DNA from: Eretmocerus hayati
Lineage: Eukaryota > Arthropoda > Insecta > Hymenoptera > Aphelinidae
Reading direction: 5' to 3'
NCBI GenBank assembly: GCA_029851415.1
Contig: CM056742.1
Span: 147,689,121-147,753,120, forward strand
Length of the DNA stretch: 64,000 nt
Part shown: positions 34,726 to 47,630 of the stretch, one piece after another
How the letters are laid out: each line of letters opens with the position of its first letter
How positions within the stretch are numbered: position 1 is the first letter of the stretch
Made by a program: the position numbers and the translations under genes
The notes under the pieces: generated by a model
What the model was told of the DNA's origin: nothing
The model's input: only the letters and a program-made list of their open reading frames with translations
The model's database searches: none

Positions 34726-37700
34726 GTGAGAATCCATATCAGCGTTGGCGCATCACATGCATTTTATATTGTAAAATCCTCTGAATGGCAATGTTCAGAC
34801 CAATTTTCCCATGTTAAAAATGCACCCTGAACACAGTCATCTAGTGAACTACGCCAACGCTGATCCATATCCTAAACTGTTTACATCTTTTAAATTTTGA
34901 TTCTGTGTCATCCTGTGTGTTTTATTCAGCAAACGGTGCCTATATTTTAGATTTTGGTGAATTGACAGGGGGTCGCCGATGACTTTTATCTCCTGCCTAC
35001 AAAACGTCTTGCATATACGCGCACCAGCTGCAAACCCAGCAGAAAAGAGAGAAAATGACAAAGGGGGCCTCTCGCGGATGCTTTTATTATATGTATACAG
35101 GGTCTTTCTCTCTCTCTTTCTCTTTCGTCGTCGTATATATCTAAAACCGAGCGCGTGTCGTATCGATCGCCGGGACAATGAACCCGGGTACATAAGGTAC
35201 CCTCCAACTATCATTATCTATACAACACCGTGCAAACAGATTCAACAACCTCGGTATCGGTATCGAGGATTTATCCATTTTTATCCTAGATTCAAAACCA
35301 TTGACTTTCGAATGTTTCCCTCAATCCCGATGCAGGAGATGCGGTGTACCTACGAAGTTTACGAGGATCGATACATGTTGGGTGCGCGGGAGGCCAATAT
35401 TATCGCTCCCGACAACGACGCGCCGGGGCTCCCTTCACGCCTTCACGGGTTTTCTCGGGGAATTTCTCTGATGTGCAGCCTATTTTACACATGTGTTCGT
35501 GGGGATGCGCGCGCATTTGCTGGCTGATGGGACACCCCTTGGCGAGGGTCTTTATATACATCTCCAACAGGGTGTGTTGCCCATCATAGCATCACAGTAG
35601 ACAGAAAACTGATGAGTTAGAAAAGGATAAAACATATACAACTCGTAAAGATAATGCATCTGGAAACTGAGCATTCTTTTCACTCTCTATAGCTATTCTG
35701 AGAAAAGAAAGATTTGGGAGGGACCGTCACGTGTACATGGCTAACACACGATATCTTACTTTTTTCGTATACCTGCGCATGTAACATATAGATGACATGT
35801 TGGTAAGGGCAGGGCCAAGCCCATGGGGTGCCTTTTAATACGGCCAATGCATAGGGATTGTGATGATGAAGGTCGGCAGTGTGTGAAAACCACAGAAAAA
35901 TGTGGAAATAAGAAAACGTTGTACAGATATACTATATATTTCAGCATTTATTCCTTGAAGTACCTATTGAGCTACTTGAATTAGAGCAGAAAAGATGCTC
36001 CAGTTTGTTTTCCTTGATATTTTGTTAGAAAATAAAAAACAATATCCCGTTGTGTGTAGGCCGAGCTTATGCGATGAGTATTTCCGTTATTCCGCTGTAG
36101 TGTATAATTTGTCATTGGTTTTCTTCCTCAAAAGTATCGCGTGTACAGTCTGAGAAAGTGAGTATAACTATCAATTTCTAATATCGGAAAGCCGTATATA
36201 AGGCAACTGAGATCGAATCGTTTCCATGAAGGGAAATATTATAAAACATTTTTAAAAAAAGAATCATAAAAATAATGGTAAATTATTATTAGTACGCGTT
36301 AACAACTATAGCTCAATAGAGTATCCGTTCTCAAGTTGGTGATTTTTGTTTCCAATCACTAGGATGTCAGCCGCTCAAAAACACAGTGATCTTGACAATA
36401 ATGCTACTCTGTATATTACTGTAATTTTGCACAAAACCAGTCGTTCTGCTGCACGAGATATCCATATAATCATTCTTTGAGCGATTATTGTCTCGGCTTC
36501 TTCTCTCAAATTTTTTACATCACAAAATGAGCACACATAACCAAAACTCCAGCGAGCAATCTTTTCTTGCATGAAAACAGAATCTATTCTTGGAAAATTG
36601 CATCGATAAACAGTGTAAAAGTAACATTGTATACCAGTAATGACCCCAAAGCGATGATCGTAACGAAAATTATATACCATGTGTGTGATATGATTGCTTT
36701 CCTCAAGGATACTTAAAATCGGCTCTGCATGAGACAGGATTGCTCAAAAAACAACGGAAAAAAAATAGGAAAAAAAAATGAGAGCAAACGCCGCGTGAGC
36801 TTTGAGAGACATGCATGAGGGTAAAATTTTGTATTGTCCAGTTGCTCTATATTATCTTCCCTCTTTGGAATTCTGGAGATGAGAGACACGTTTCATGTCT
36901 CAGAGCAAACATCCACACACTCGCACGTGTAGTATATATAATACGCATGCATGAGCTTCTTCACAAAGCTCTTTTCAACGCAGATACATGCGGGTGACAA
37001 ACGATGCGCTTGATTATTGTCCTTTGTGTTTGGAATTATTATTTACTCTCGCGCCTCTCTTCTTTTTTTTCTTTTTCTGTGCCACCCAACACTTTGATGT
37101 TGATCTGGTTAATTGAGCTTATTCTTTGCTAGTGAAAGATTTTAATTGCAAGTCATACGGAGTCATTTCATGATGAAGGTACGTCGGCATCAAAAATTCC
37201 GAGTACAAATGAATGTGAAAAACTTTTGAATATGGAATGAAAGACCTGGTGGTTTTGGTAGTGTCTTTGGATGCTCTCGTGATCCATTTTCACGAAAGAA
37301 AAAAATCGAAAAATCGTATAATAATAATCATCTTCTGAATCCTTTTTTTACTTCGATGTCTACATATTTCGAGAAAGTTTATTCGACCATTTCACTGAGG
37401 CAACAGAGACTTCAAATTTAATGATTGATTCGACATACTTTTGGAATTTTAAATTATGCGCCGACATCTTTTGTACCTACAAAAAATTGCACGGGGCCAG
37501 CCAGGTTTATGAGTGGAAGATTCAGATGAATGTTGAATAACTCAAAAGGCTGCAATGACAAGTTATATAAAAAAAAAAATTAAAATAATGTTCCGGACCA
37601 GTCCTCCCTTAAAGTTGATCAGTGACGTAACACCAGGGTAATTAAGGGTTAATACAATTCTGGAGGGACTGCAACTAAATTTTGAAAAATGTAAACATTT

Positions 37701-40700
37701 TAGGTTGAGGTTTTCATTGGTTTCATGTCAAGGAATGAAAATACTCAATCTGAGATCATCGAGTCACTCAAATTGGTACCCCTGCTTAACCAAATAATTT
37801 GTGTACTCAGAATAAAACCTATAAATGATAGAAATGACTGGCTGCAGTGTAAAGGCATGATTGCTTCTACATACAGCCAAATCGCAAATAAATTACTTCG
37901 TGAATGATAGAGACCATAACTCTAATTGAAAAATTGCTTTGATACTCCTCGACGACCAATATCCACTTGACTTAACAAGCCTTCAATTAGTTCCAATAAA
38001 GCATTCCAGTCAAACGATTTACCGAAAAGTTCTCTCTTCCTCTCTGTAAGATGAATCGGTCCAGAATCGCTCTTCGGCAAGACCACCGCAAAAACTTCAA
38101 AGCAAAATCAAGAATCTCCAGAAATAGTATATACGCCACACTCTTACTCTGGAAAGACGCGCGTGCAAAAAGCTATAAACCAAGAGAGGAGAGTTAATCC
38201 TGGAACGTATTTAGCAAAGAGCTTGAATCAGTCTTCTTCGCAATCCGGCTCGGTATTTTAAAATTGCATCGACTCTCAGTATGCTTATAAATAATGCCTA
38301 CATGAAGAAGTAATCGCATTCTCTTTTTTTTCTCCTCTGAAACTGCACAGCGGTCAACCAGTCTGTGAAAAATGACATTGAAACCCCCAGCAGCAGCAGC
38401 AGCAGAAACACTTTCAAGGTGTCGAGAATCACACGTGTAGGTACTTTCTGGTAATGAATCTACCTTCTATAACGACACCGACCGATGATTAAGGGAAATG
38501 ACGACGTGCAGTAGCGATATATAAGGTTATAAGTACTCGAGTCAGTCAGTGAGTGCAGAAGGAGGAAGAGGAGCAAAGTGATGTTGTTGAGAAGGAGGAT
38601 GATAGCTCATCTTGCATGATGCTCATTCTCGAGGTCGATGCTTTTAGGAGAACCGGTTTCCGTTGCGCCGTTGTTCATTATAATAATACTCTTGCGCCCA
38701 TATGTGGGTGAGGTTTTGTACGCCCACGCGGTGTACGAATTCTTCAAATCATGGTCAATTTTATCTTGAAATTGTCAATATGATCAATTTGAATGTCGTA
38801 CACGGACATTATACAAGAATCGATTTGATTAAACTACGATTGGCTGTGAGTTTTGGATAATCTTGATCAAAAAAGAGTGTATCAACATGTGATTTGAAAA
38901 AGTTAACATCCTCGATTCGGCTTTTGATGAGGAAAATTATCAAAGTGTGACACAAAATTCGCAAAAGGAGAAGTTAAAAAAATGATAATGGACACTCTTA
39001 TTAGGTCTTAAGTAGAAGTACCACCATGATTTCCTCAGGAATTCTTCAATTCACAATTTTTGATTCACCTAGACTAATGACCCTGAAGGAGGCTGTTTCA
39101 TGTATCATCTTGAAATAAAAGCTGATTCTAAAGATAAAAGCACCAGAGACTGCGTTGGTGGCGCGGAATGTAATAATGGGACGATTTAACTCGACTGGTC
39201 CGCTCGTGTAATGATGATGTTTTGTTATTCTCCATTGTGTGATTTGAGATTCTCAGTGGACCGCCCGGATGGCTCAACAAATTTTAAATTTTTCTATTTT
39301 CTCATTCTCTACGTTTGTCGTCTATACGTCAAAAAGAAGAACAGAGATAGAGTCTCGAACAATATGGTGAATAAATAACTAAAACATTATCGTTGGGCTG
39401 ATTTTGAATAATTGTTGATTCCACGTCGTTGATTTCGTTATGTGTAGTTTTCATTTGAATTCGTAGCGAAATTTGGTCCGAACTTCTTTAATATCGGTAA
39501 CGACGGTAGTTGTTATTATCATTATTATTATCAGAGATGGACAGGTATCAATTTTGATGCCCGTACAAAATGTATCAAAAGCAATATGAAACAAGATTCA
39601 TAAATCAATTTCGGGATCATCCAGCTTGATATTAATGTACAAACAGCAGAGCTCTGTAAGTAGAATCTAATTTCCGAAATCAGCACAGTAATAGCTCTTC
39701 TAGCTAGTCATTTCTGATTATGAAGTGAAAATTACATATCGATCTGCTTTTAATCGTCAAAGTTCATTACACGCAAAGGTTTGTGTTGTGCTTATCACGT
39801 GCCAGCATCTCGTTGAAGATTGTCCCTTGATTTCGTAACGAAGTGAGAGTTTGTGTCGAGTTTGTCTCTCTCCATGTAGTAGTGGTATTCGCTTACGTAA
39901 TTACAGATAGCTGTTATCAAGATAATCTCTCGCCTAATCAGTGATACACTCGGATTGTGTAACTAACCTCGCTTGAATAATAATCAGTTGGTAAAAATGG
40001 CTTTCCTAATTAATTCGGCGGGTGCATTCAATTAAACAGATCAAGACGTAAAAAGTGTTGAGTAAACATTCTTTAATTTATCGATTTAGATTGATAAAGC
40101 TACTAACATACGTGACCTTGCACAAAATGTATAAAAATTATTATTCATCTCTGTAACTTGAAAAAATATAAATCTGTTTTTTGAACTCCATCAAATACTC
40201 TTTCTATATCAGCTGCCTGTTTTAACAACAATTGGAGAAACTCATCGCTGCTCTGCGTGTGCTCTGATGCTTCCAACATTTTGTAATCTCCTCCAAATGC
40301 TAATAACCTGAACTATACCTAGTCTGTTTTTGAATTGGGAAATTTAGTCCAATGCACTCACGGTCATTGAACGAGACTAATTAGTTAACGTTCGTCTCTC
40401 TGGCAACACACGTCTTCCTACCTCAGCAGAAAAAAAAATAATTCTCAAGAAAAACATACGTGCTGTGATTTTCCATAGTCAATATTTATAATTCTCTATT
40501 CATACTCACAATCATAGTACGGTTTTAAATGATTTGTTTTGTAATCTTGAATGACAGAAGTTTATATTGTCACTAATTCAAATAGACTACCGGATAAACC
40601 TAATCGCATTGAATTGTGTGATGTATACATAAAAAGAGTAGAGCGTATCTGTCGCGAACGGGTGCGATGACATGGGTGAAGATAATTTGCGTGATTGAAG

Positions 40701-43266
40701 CACCGAGAGAGCAGAGCAGGAGAGAGAACTAATCCAATCCGCGCCATCAGTTCAACTTCTCGCGCATTTCTGACATGATTGACGGAGTCAAACAGTGAAT
40801 CTATCATTGAGAGGAGTCACGTTACTCTCTCATAAATTACAAAGCAAACATGACAACAATCCACTGATTCTGAATGTTGGTTTTGTGGTTTCTGTTAGTT
40901 TCAATAATTGAACGGGATTTGATGAATATAATTTTTCCGTTTGAAAGAATATCAATCAAAAATCAAAAAGTCTACGCTACAAAAAAATCTCTACTTTCAA
41001 CCCTTGCTTATTTGACTGTTATATTTTAAATTCTGTCTCGTTCTTCAAAATCGTTTACTACTTTGTCTCCTACAGGGGTCAATTTTCTAAATTCAATTTT
41101 ATAAAATCCAGATATCCCGTGACTAAGTGCGGTGGTACCAAACTCATCCTAGAGACTTGACAGACAAGGAAAGACTGTGTTCATGCCCTTGAATAGTCCA
41201 AGGCTTTTTAAACATGAATTTACCAAAAGCACAGCGGATAGCACACATAACCTATCACTACATTCATGGAATGAAATGATTTATCTTATTCAAATTAGTC
41301 AAAATGATAATGGATATTTATGTTTGAAATCAATTGCATCCAATTTCGTTAAGCTTCCGAAATCAGGAAGAGAACGAGAAGAATTGCGAAGCCTGACTCC
41401 TTTTAATGTGATATCCTTGTTTGCAATTATCATTTCGTCGACCGTTTGGCGTTTTTTTTTTTTCATTTTAAAGCGAGGCCGTTGTCTGTCGGCATTTTGT
41501 ATTTTTATTTTCATTTTTATGAATCTTCTCTCCATAGCGCAATTCTGACATGCATTTTATTGATGCATAAAAAATCCCATGTGATTTGGTTCAGTAAAAC
41601 TCGAGATATTTCCAAAACGGATTTTGGTCTAGCCTATAAGATATCCAATATGGCGACTGACTACGGCCTCGCGTTAAAATTTATATCCTTTAAAATATCA
41701 ACGACTTCTTATTGCTCTCGAAATTCAAAAACTTTATAGTGACCAGGTAGATAAGTGAAACTCGAAAAACGCACCACTGATTCTAAATAAGAAAATGTGA
41801 CAGAATTAAAGAATCTTGACTTCGAATAAGATTGCTTCTTTTAAATTTCAGCTCTGTTTTAGAGATTAGGAATAAACCAGTATTGCAAGGGCACTCGATT
41901 TTCTATTTTTTCAACTGTCGAAATCATGCAGCGCAGTAGCAGCTCACACTCATGAAGATCGAAGAATCGAGTGCAAAAATCTTCGAAGTTCTATATCCGT
42001 CTACTTTTTTCTTAATCTCTCAGGCTGCAGAGAAGAGAGCCAAAACCAGAAACAGCAGCCAACGACTTCTTAGAGGGTGCAATATCCCATAAAGTATCCA
42101 GTTCAGGAAGCCAGATCCGTATACTTTATATAAGTATAGCAATGCCAATCGACGCTTGCCCTCTAAAAATAACGCGCGCTAAATCGAGAGAGGCGTAAAA
42201 AAGAAATATAAGAGAGGGATCAGAATGAAGTTTTGTGATATGTCTCAGAGAGAGTTGCGTGGAAAAATTGTCGCGATCGTCGTCGTTTCTCGCTGCTGCG
42301 CTGATGCTGAGCTCAACAATATATCGCACGTGGTAGGTACGTACCTAGTAATTAACGATTGCGCCCGGGTAAAAACAAAAGACGTCTCGTGCACGAGAGG
42401 GCGGAAAAAACTTCCCGAGGGAACGAGATATCTTCTTGGCGTTGCGAGGAGGCTGCAAGTGCTGGTGGCAAATTTTCTCTCACGAGGGATGACGTCGCAA
42501 AGCCTCCTCCGCCCACGCATATAACCACCAATATGTTGGTTTTGAAATCGAGTCGTCGTGTGTACGTTGTTTCTTTCTTCTTTTTTTCATAAACGCGTAT
42601 CATGCGCAACAAAAAAACGTCATTTTGTGTTTATGAACGAATGAAATATATCACAGTCGGCGTTTTCCTTTTCTACCTTCATCGTTTTGCTGCATTTTGT
42701 ATAGAAAAACGAGGTTAAAAATGGAAAAGTGTGGTAAATGGACGAGAGGTTACACCAACCAGTGAGTGACTCCTGATTTTACTGTCAATTATACACACTT
42801 GGAGTGTGCTTGCTCAGCTCTAACGCATTCATCCTCGCGTCATATAATTGAGCCGATATAATTTAACGTCTATCTATATACCACCCTCTCATATTCTCTC
42901 TCTCTCTACCCTCTGAGAGCTGCTCTCATGATGATATCAATGGCTATTATCGAAACCAGTGAAACGGAATTGAACGGACCGGCCAATTAACTATCGCCCG
43001 CGCCACAGACAGTATATTATTCGGATTATTACTGCATAGAGATTTTTTCCCTTTACTCTCGAGAGGGCTATCGAATATTACGATAAGAACGCATAAATTC
43101 TTCCGTGTTTCTGGGATTTTTCGTATTTTCTACTCCTGTGCTCGCTGAAAATCCAATTCTGAGCTATTCTATGTACATGTTATAAACTCTATCTGGAAAT
43201 TGAAGTTTAAATTCATGGCACAAACACTCAACAGATAGCAATGAACTTATTGATCTCTAGATATTC
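34726..43266 (+). other. Presumed long first intron, first part
   Basis: No exon of a known protein is recognised. It contains a CT-rich run at about 35104-35130, a (CAG)6 microsatellite at about 38389-38405, and a CpG-rich stretch at about 42200-42530 with open frames on both strands and a TGACGTCG (CRE-like) motif. Long frames such as 34979-35527 have low-complexity or unconvincing translations. Confidence 0.4.
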
Positions 43267-44036
43267 ACTCTCTAAACCTGTTGGAGTGAAATTTTATTCC
43301 CTTTGAGTGAAATTTGACTCAAAGCTATGAGTCAGTTTCGTGCGCACCGAACCTCGCACCGAACTGGAGTGATTCATCACTCCAAGCTGGAGTCAAATTT
43401 CACTCAAATGTGAGTCAATGATCACTCTTAGGATTGAGTCAAATAATTCAGAACCAGACATTTCAACATTCTAGAATATTAAAGAAAAAAAATTAATTTA
43501 CGGTGTGCACACATATTTCAATTGATTTCCTGTTAATTCTAATTATTAATAATATTCTATGAAAAATAATGTATTTGACGAGAATTTTGGTAGGTGTATT
43601 CGAGTCGATGGGGATTTGAACCCGCAACCTCTTGATTGCCAGGCAAGTGACTTAATAACCATTAGACCAAATGTGACTTTGACCTAATACTGTCAAGAAA
43701 GCCTATGTACGGTTCGTTGTGAACGGTCGATACGAGGGAAACTCGGAATAGAGCAGCATCATTCAACACTTAAAAAGTTCTCTACTTTCTTCATAAGTAG
43801 TCCCGCAAATCATTCTGGGATTATGCTTTAACCTATAAAAATCTATTTCACTCAATGTGAGGAGTCAATTTTCACTCATCTTGGAGTGAAAATGACTCAA
43901 ACTTGGAGCGAATGTAATATTTCTGTGGTTTTACTCCCTATGAGTCAAATTTTCACTCCATATGAGTCATTTTTGGCCGTTCTGAGAACCACTCCGAGCT
44001 TTGAGTCAAAATTTCACTCCAACAGTTTTAGAGAGT
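43267..44036. mobile_element. Inverted-repeat element rich in GAGTCA/GAGTGAAA motifs
   Basis: Ends ACTCTCTAAACCTGTTGGAG and the inverted ...GTTTTAGAGAGT match over 29 bases with one difference. The interior is built of repeated GAGTGAAATT and TGAGTCAAA units in both orientations, including eight TGA(C/G)TCA heptamers. A tRNA-like segment lies in the middle (43603-43680, minus). There is no coding frame of note. Confidence 0.8.
43603..43680 (-). pseudogene. tRNA-like sequence (pseudo-tRNA or SINE head)
   Basis: On the minus strand GGTCTAATGGTTATTAAGTC resembles an A box/D arm. CTTGC-CTGGCAA-TCAAG is an anticodon arm with GGC in the anticodon position, and GCGGGTTCAAATCCCC is a good B box/T arm with a paired stem. 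The bases that should form the acceptor stem do not pair, so it is not an intact tRNA gene. A tRNA-derived SINE or a fossil tRNA inside the repeat is the likely explanation. Confidence 0.55.
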
Positions 44037-47000
44037 ACCAAGAGCATCAAACCTAATTTCCTAGAAAATCGCTACCACCTTTCAACGCATCGCTCGACGA
44101 TGATTTACTTTCTCCAAAATAAATTGAACCAAACTCGCACTACTCAAACGCGGAAGTATAATAAATCCATCTCTAAAATTATTAGCTAAACGCGAATCTT
44201 TCATTTTTCCGCGAAAAAAGCTTTCATAGCCCGTTACACTCTCATTCCAAGAAGGCGTGAATTGTTTGACCACCACCACTGAAGCTACTCTCCAATCGAT
44301 CAATCAGTAACAGAAGCTCTTTCATTCTCATCTCGATCAGTCACTCTCTTTGTAGTTGTGTAAAAAGCTCGGTATAGGTTAGCTATCAATTGTGCCGGTT
44401 ATATTGGAACACTCTCGACTTATTATTGTCGTTGAAAACGGGTATATATGCGTATATGGCTCGTTCGCGCAACGCCCATCCAGTATTATATAGCATCAGT
44501 GACAAAGTTGAACAAAAAGAGCGTGTCCGAGCAAAAAAAGAGTGCGATGCAGGTAACACGCCCTCTTTTCATTCTTTTATATATACCTATATATCCTCGG
44601 TATAAAGGTGTCGGTACAAAATGCCACTCTTTCGTGTGAAAAGAACCGACAGTGAGAGCCAATTGTGTGTTATGTCTCGCGAATCTTTCACCATCATTGA
44701 CCATCATCCAGCAGTGCGACTAGACTGCATAAAGGTGATGACAGATCAACTCGCTACGACGAGAGTCTCACGACGAAACACTAATAGTACATTACGCGTC
44801 GAGTGCTGGAAAAATGTTTCCGCACGAGACGCGTATGCAGTTTTATACGTCTGTACGCAGAAACAGCTTGTTTCCACGCTACGCGAGGAGGCCTAGAAAC
44901 ACGCTGTTTCTACGTATGGACCTGTTGGAGTCAATTTTGACTCCAAGGGATTCAGATTCGTGCGACTCCAAGCTTTGAGTCGCACGAATCTGACTCCAAG
45001 TGAGTTTGACTCACTTGGAGTGAAATTCAAGTGAAGCTCACTCCAACGAGTTAAGCATGCGTATAAATCTATTTTTTCTGCAAAACCACTCATCGATGGA
45101 TTTGATAGCAGCAGTCATGGGTTATGAAAATCAATCAAATCCATCGACAATCAGGTTCACTAAAATGAGTTTCGGGTCGTGTCGGGTGGTGTCGTGTCGT
45201 GAGATTCGTGTCGTAGCGGGTTGTCTGTCATCACCCTAAATCTGAGAGCGTGACCGCAGTGTTTCATTTGGCGTTTAATTGCATCAAATGTATAAGCGTT
45301 GTGAATTACGAAGATTATACTTGGCATACGAGTTTTTTTCCGAATTACTATTCATCAGTGATTCGTTGCGGTTGTCCTATAACAGATTTCATTATCGAAG
45401 AGTTATTGGAATTTGTGTATGAGAGATTGTGAGATGTTTATGAATCTTGTTTGCTGTCAAATCAGTGTCAATTCATTTGATAGTTGTTGATCGCTATAGT
45501 TATAGTGTCGCGTTTAGTACATAGAGTTTGATCGGTGCAGTGTGTGACAGCTCGGGTGAAATATATCGGAGTAGCCCCAGACGTTGAGAATAATTGATGA
45601 CCCCGCGATGTCCCTACTACTATCATTACATCATTGGTTTCTTGCGCAACAGTTTACATTCGGTCTTTCTATGATTTTTGAGGATTCTCGTTTTACTCTT
45701 TCAAATTATTTTATTTTGACCGTTGATTAAATTCTTGTGGGTAGGAAATGAAAGGACTTTTTTCGGTTGATGTAAATTTGGAATTAGTAGAGACAGGGAA
45801 TACTCTGGAAAAATGAACAAAACGTCAAAAATAGAATTGTATCAAGAGGTTTGGTTAAAATGAGTTCAGACCGTAACGCTTTGTAAGAGTAGTGTAATTT
45901 GCAAGTCAAATGAAAAGAGGCCAATAAGGGCTAGATTATAAGGCACGCTCTCTAAATGTATTCCTTGGTGTAGGGTTGAGAGATAAGGAAGGAAGGCTAG
46001 TACAGAGAATTTTTTGGCCAACACGGAATTTCAGAGACTATATACCTTCTTATAAAACCGGAATGAATTCATCGGAAAGAACTCATACTATCCCTTCAGT
46101 TTTGATCACCCCACCCAGAGACAAGTCTCGATTAGCTTGAATATTTAAATTGTATAACGACCCCAAAAGTTGCTGATTGCGAGGAGTATCCTTTTACCGA
46201 TACTTTCTTACTTTCTGCCCTCTCTCAAAAATAAGAGAAATCATCAAGTATCTGATCTCGCTCCAAAAGTTTTCAAGATTACCTCCCGCATCATGACGCG
46301 GTTAATTTCAATCGTCGCTCGGCCACAAACGAAAGGCAAACCTTCGAGTTGCCATTACACAAAAGTCGTCTCGGAAAAGGAAAGAGAATCTAATTGTTTT
46401 TCCGTCTCTTTTGAGAGGATTTCCAAGTTTGGATGGAAGGAATCGATACTAACGACGTTTGAGAGTATCCTCGTTTGAGGGAAATGAATTTGAAAGCTCT
46501 CTCTTTTCTGTGTATGTATAGAGAGTCAAGTTGAGAGGAGTTTGTTCTTCTAACAGTAGTAGAGTGTAGAGAAGAGAATATTGGGATCGTCGAATCGTGA
46601 AAAATCTCTGTGGCGACAATTTGAGGGGCAGCTGGTGTGTATAATCGAGTTAAACGGGGCAAAAAATTTGCGGATTAGCTTCATTCGAGAGTAGAGAGTA
46701 GTAAGTGTAGTAGGAAAACCGATATTGACAATTGAATTTTTCCGGAAGTTTGCTTTTATGTTTTTGAACAAGAGCTAATCAAATGTCATTTCCTTCGTTT
46801 CATCCTTTCTTCTTTCTTGAAAACCCGAGAGCGAGTACGAGAGCGACGGTCGACGACAATTGTAGACGTGACGCCAAAAATTTTCCATTTTCGCGCATTA
46901 TATTTCCGACAAGGTTCAACTTAGCAATGATGGAAATCAAAATAAGTTATGAAATTTTGGATGAGTTTGATTTTTTTCAAGTACTTGTTATCAATTTTTA

Positions 47001-47424
47001 GAAATTCGAAGAAGTCCCGATATTAACAAAATCGGGCTCACAATTTCTCAGGTCCAAAAGCTACGTAGTCTCTGTGATGCTCAGAGAATTTTTTAGATTA
47101 TCCATGTTATTTGGCGTTGATTTTGCGAGTCACATACTCAAACATCATGTTTAATAGTTTTCACCGGCTGCTAATGGTAATCTAAATTCCATTAATTGAA
47201 CATTATTACAGTTATCGAAGCTCATCGTGGCTCATAGAAAGGGGAAAAATACTGGTAATGTTTACATAATATTTGGAAATTCTTATAAATCGACCATCGG
47301 TTTGAATCCAACACGATATTCTATCCTTCAAAATCTAACAGAATTTTTAATGCGATCTTCTGGACCTATCGAATTTACTGCACAGGCAAATCATTGTTTG
47401 TGGCTTTTCCACGTGGAACATGTA
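44037..47424. other. Presumed intron, no exon recognised
   Basis: Apart from the element at 44922-45050, I see a small inverted repeat around CGATGGATTTGAT (about 45093 and 45134), a degenerate GTGTCG tandem stretch at about 45174-45222, and otherwise unremarkable sequence. Confidence 0.4.
44922..45050. mobile_element. Short relative of the GAGTCA element with a 16-bp hairpin
   Basis: Ends CTGTTGGAGT and ACTCCAACGAG resemble the termini of the element at 43267-44036. Inside, CAGATTCGTGCGACTC (44953-44968) and its perfect complement (44977-44992) form a hairpin with an eight-base loop. Confidence 0.65.
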
Positions 47425-47630
47425 CACTCACCGGACATTATATTTGTCCAAATCTGAAAAAGCTTTTAGTCTCTGGGCTGTAGTTTCAATCTACATCAGA
47501 TCGTTTTTGGTGCCTGGATGATCGTAACTTTGTCCTCAACAACTTAGAATTAGAACCTTGTCTCAGGATTTCAAGTTCCTGGGATGGAAAAGCTTTTTCA
47601 GGTTTAGAGAAATATAATGTCCCGTGAGTG
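47425..47630. mobile_element. 206-bp TA-flanked MITE
   Basis: CACTCACCGGACATTATATT at the left end and the inverted CACTCACGGGACATTATATT at the right end are flanked by TA (47423-47424, 47631-47632). The similarity of the arms continues through CTGAAAAAGCTTTT. A related fragment, GCCTGGATG...CGTAACTTTG, occurs inside (about 47513) and again just outside (about 47740). Confidence 0.8.

Noticed and set aside
34979..35527. 182-codon plus-strand frame
   Set aside because: The translation is driven by CT-rich and CpG-rich sequence. It is open on the opposite strand too and matches no family.
43675..43700. TAATACTGTCA, identical to the first 11 bases of the miR-8/miR-200 family
   Set aside because: The next bases diverge and no complementary arm is present to form a precursor hairpin, so a chance match.
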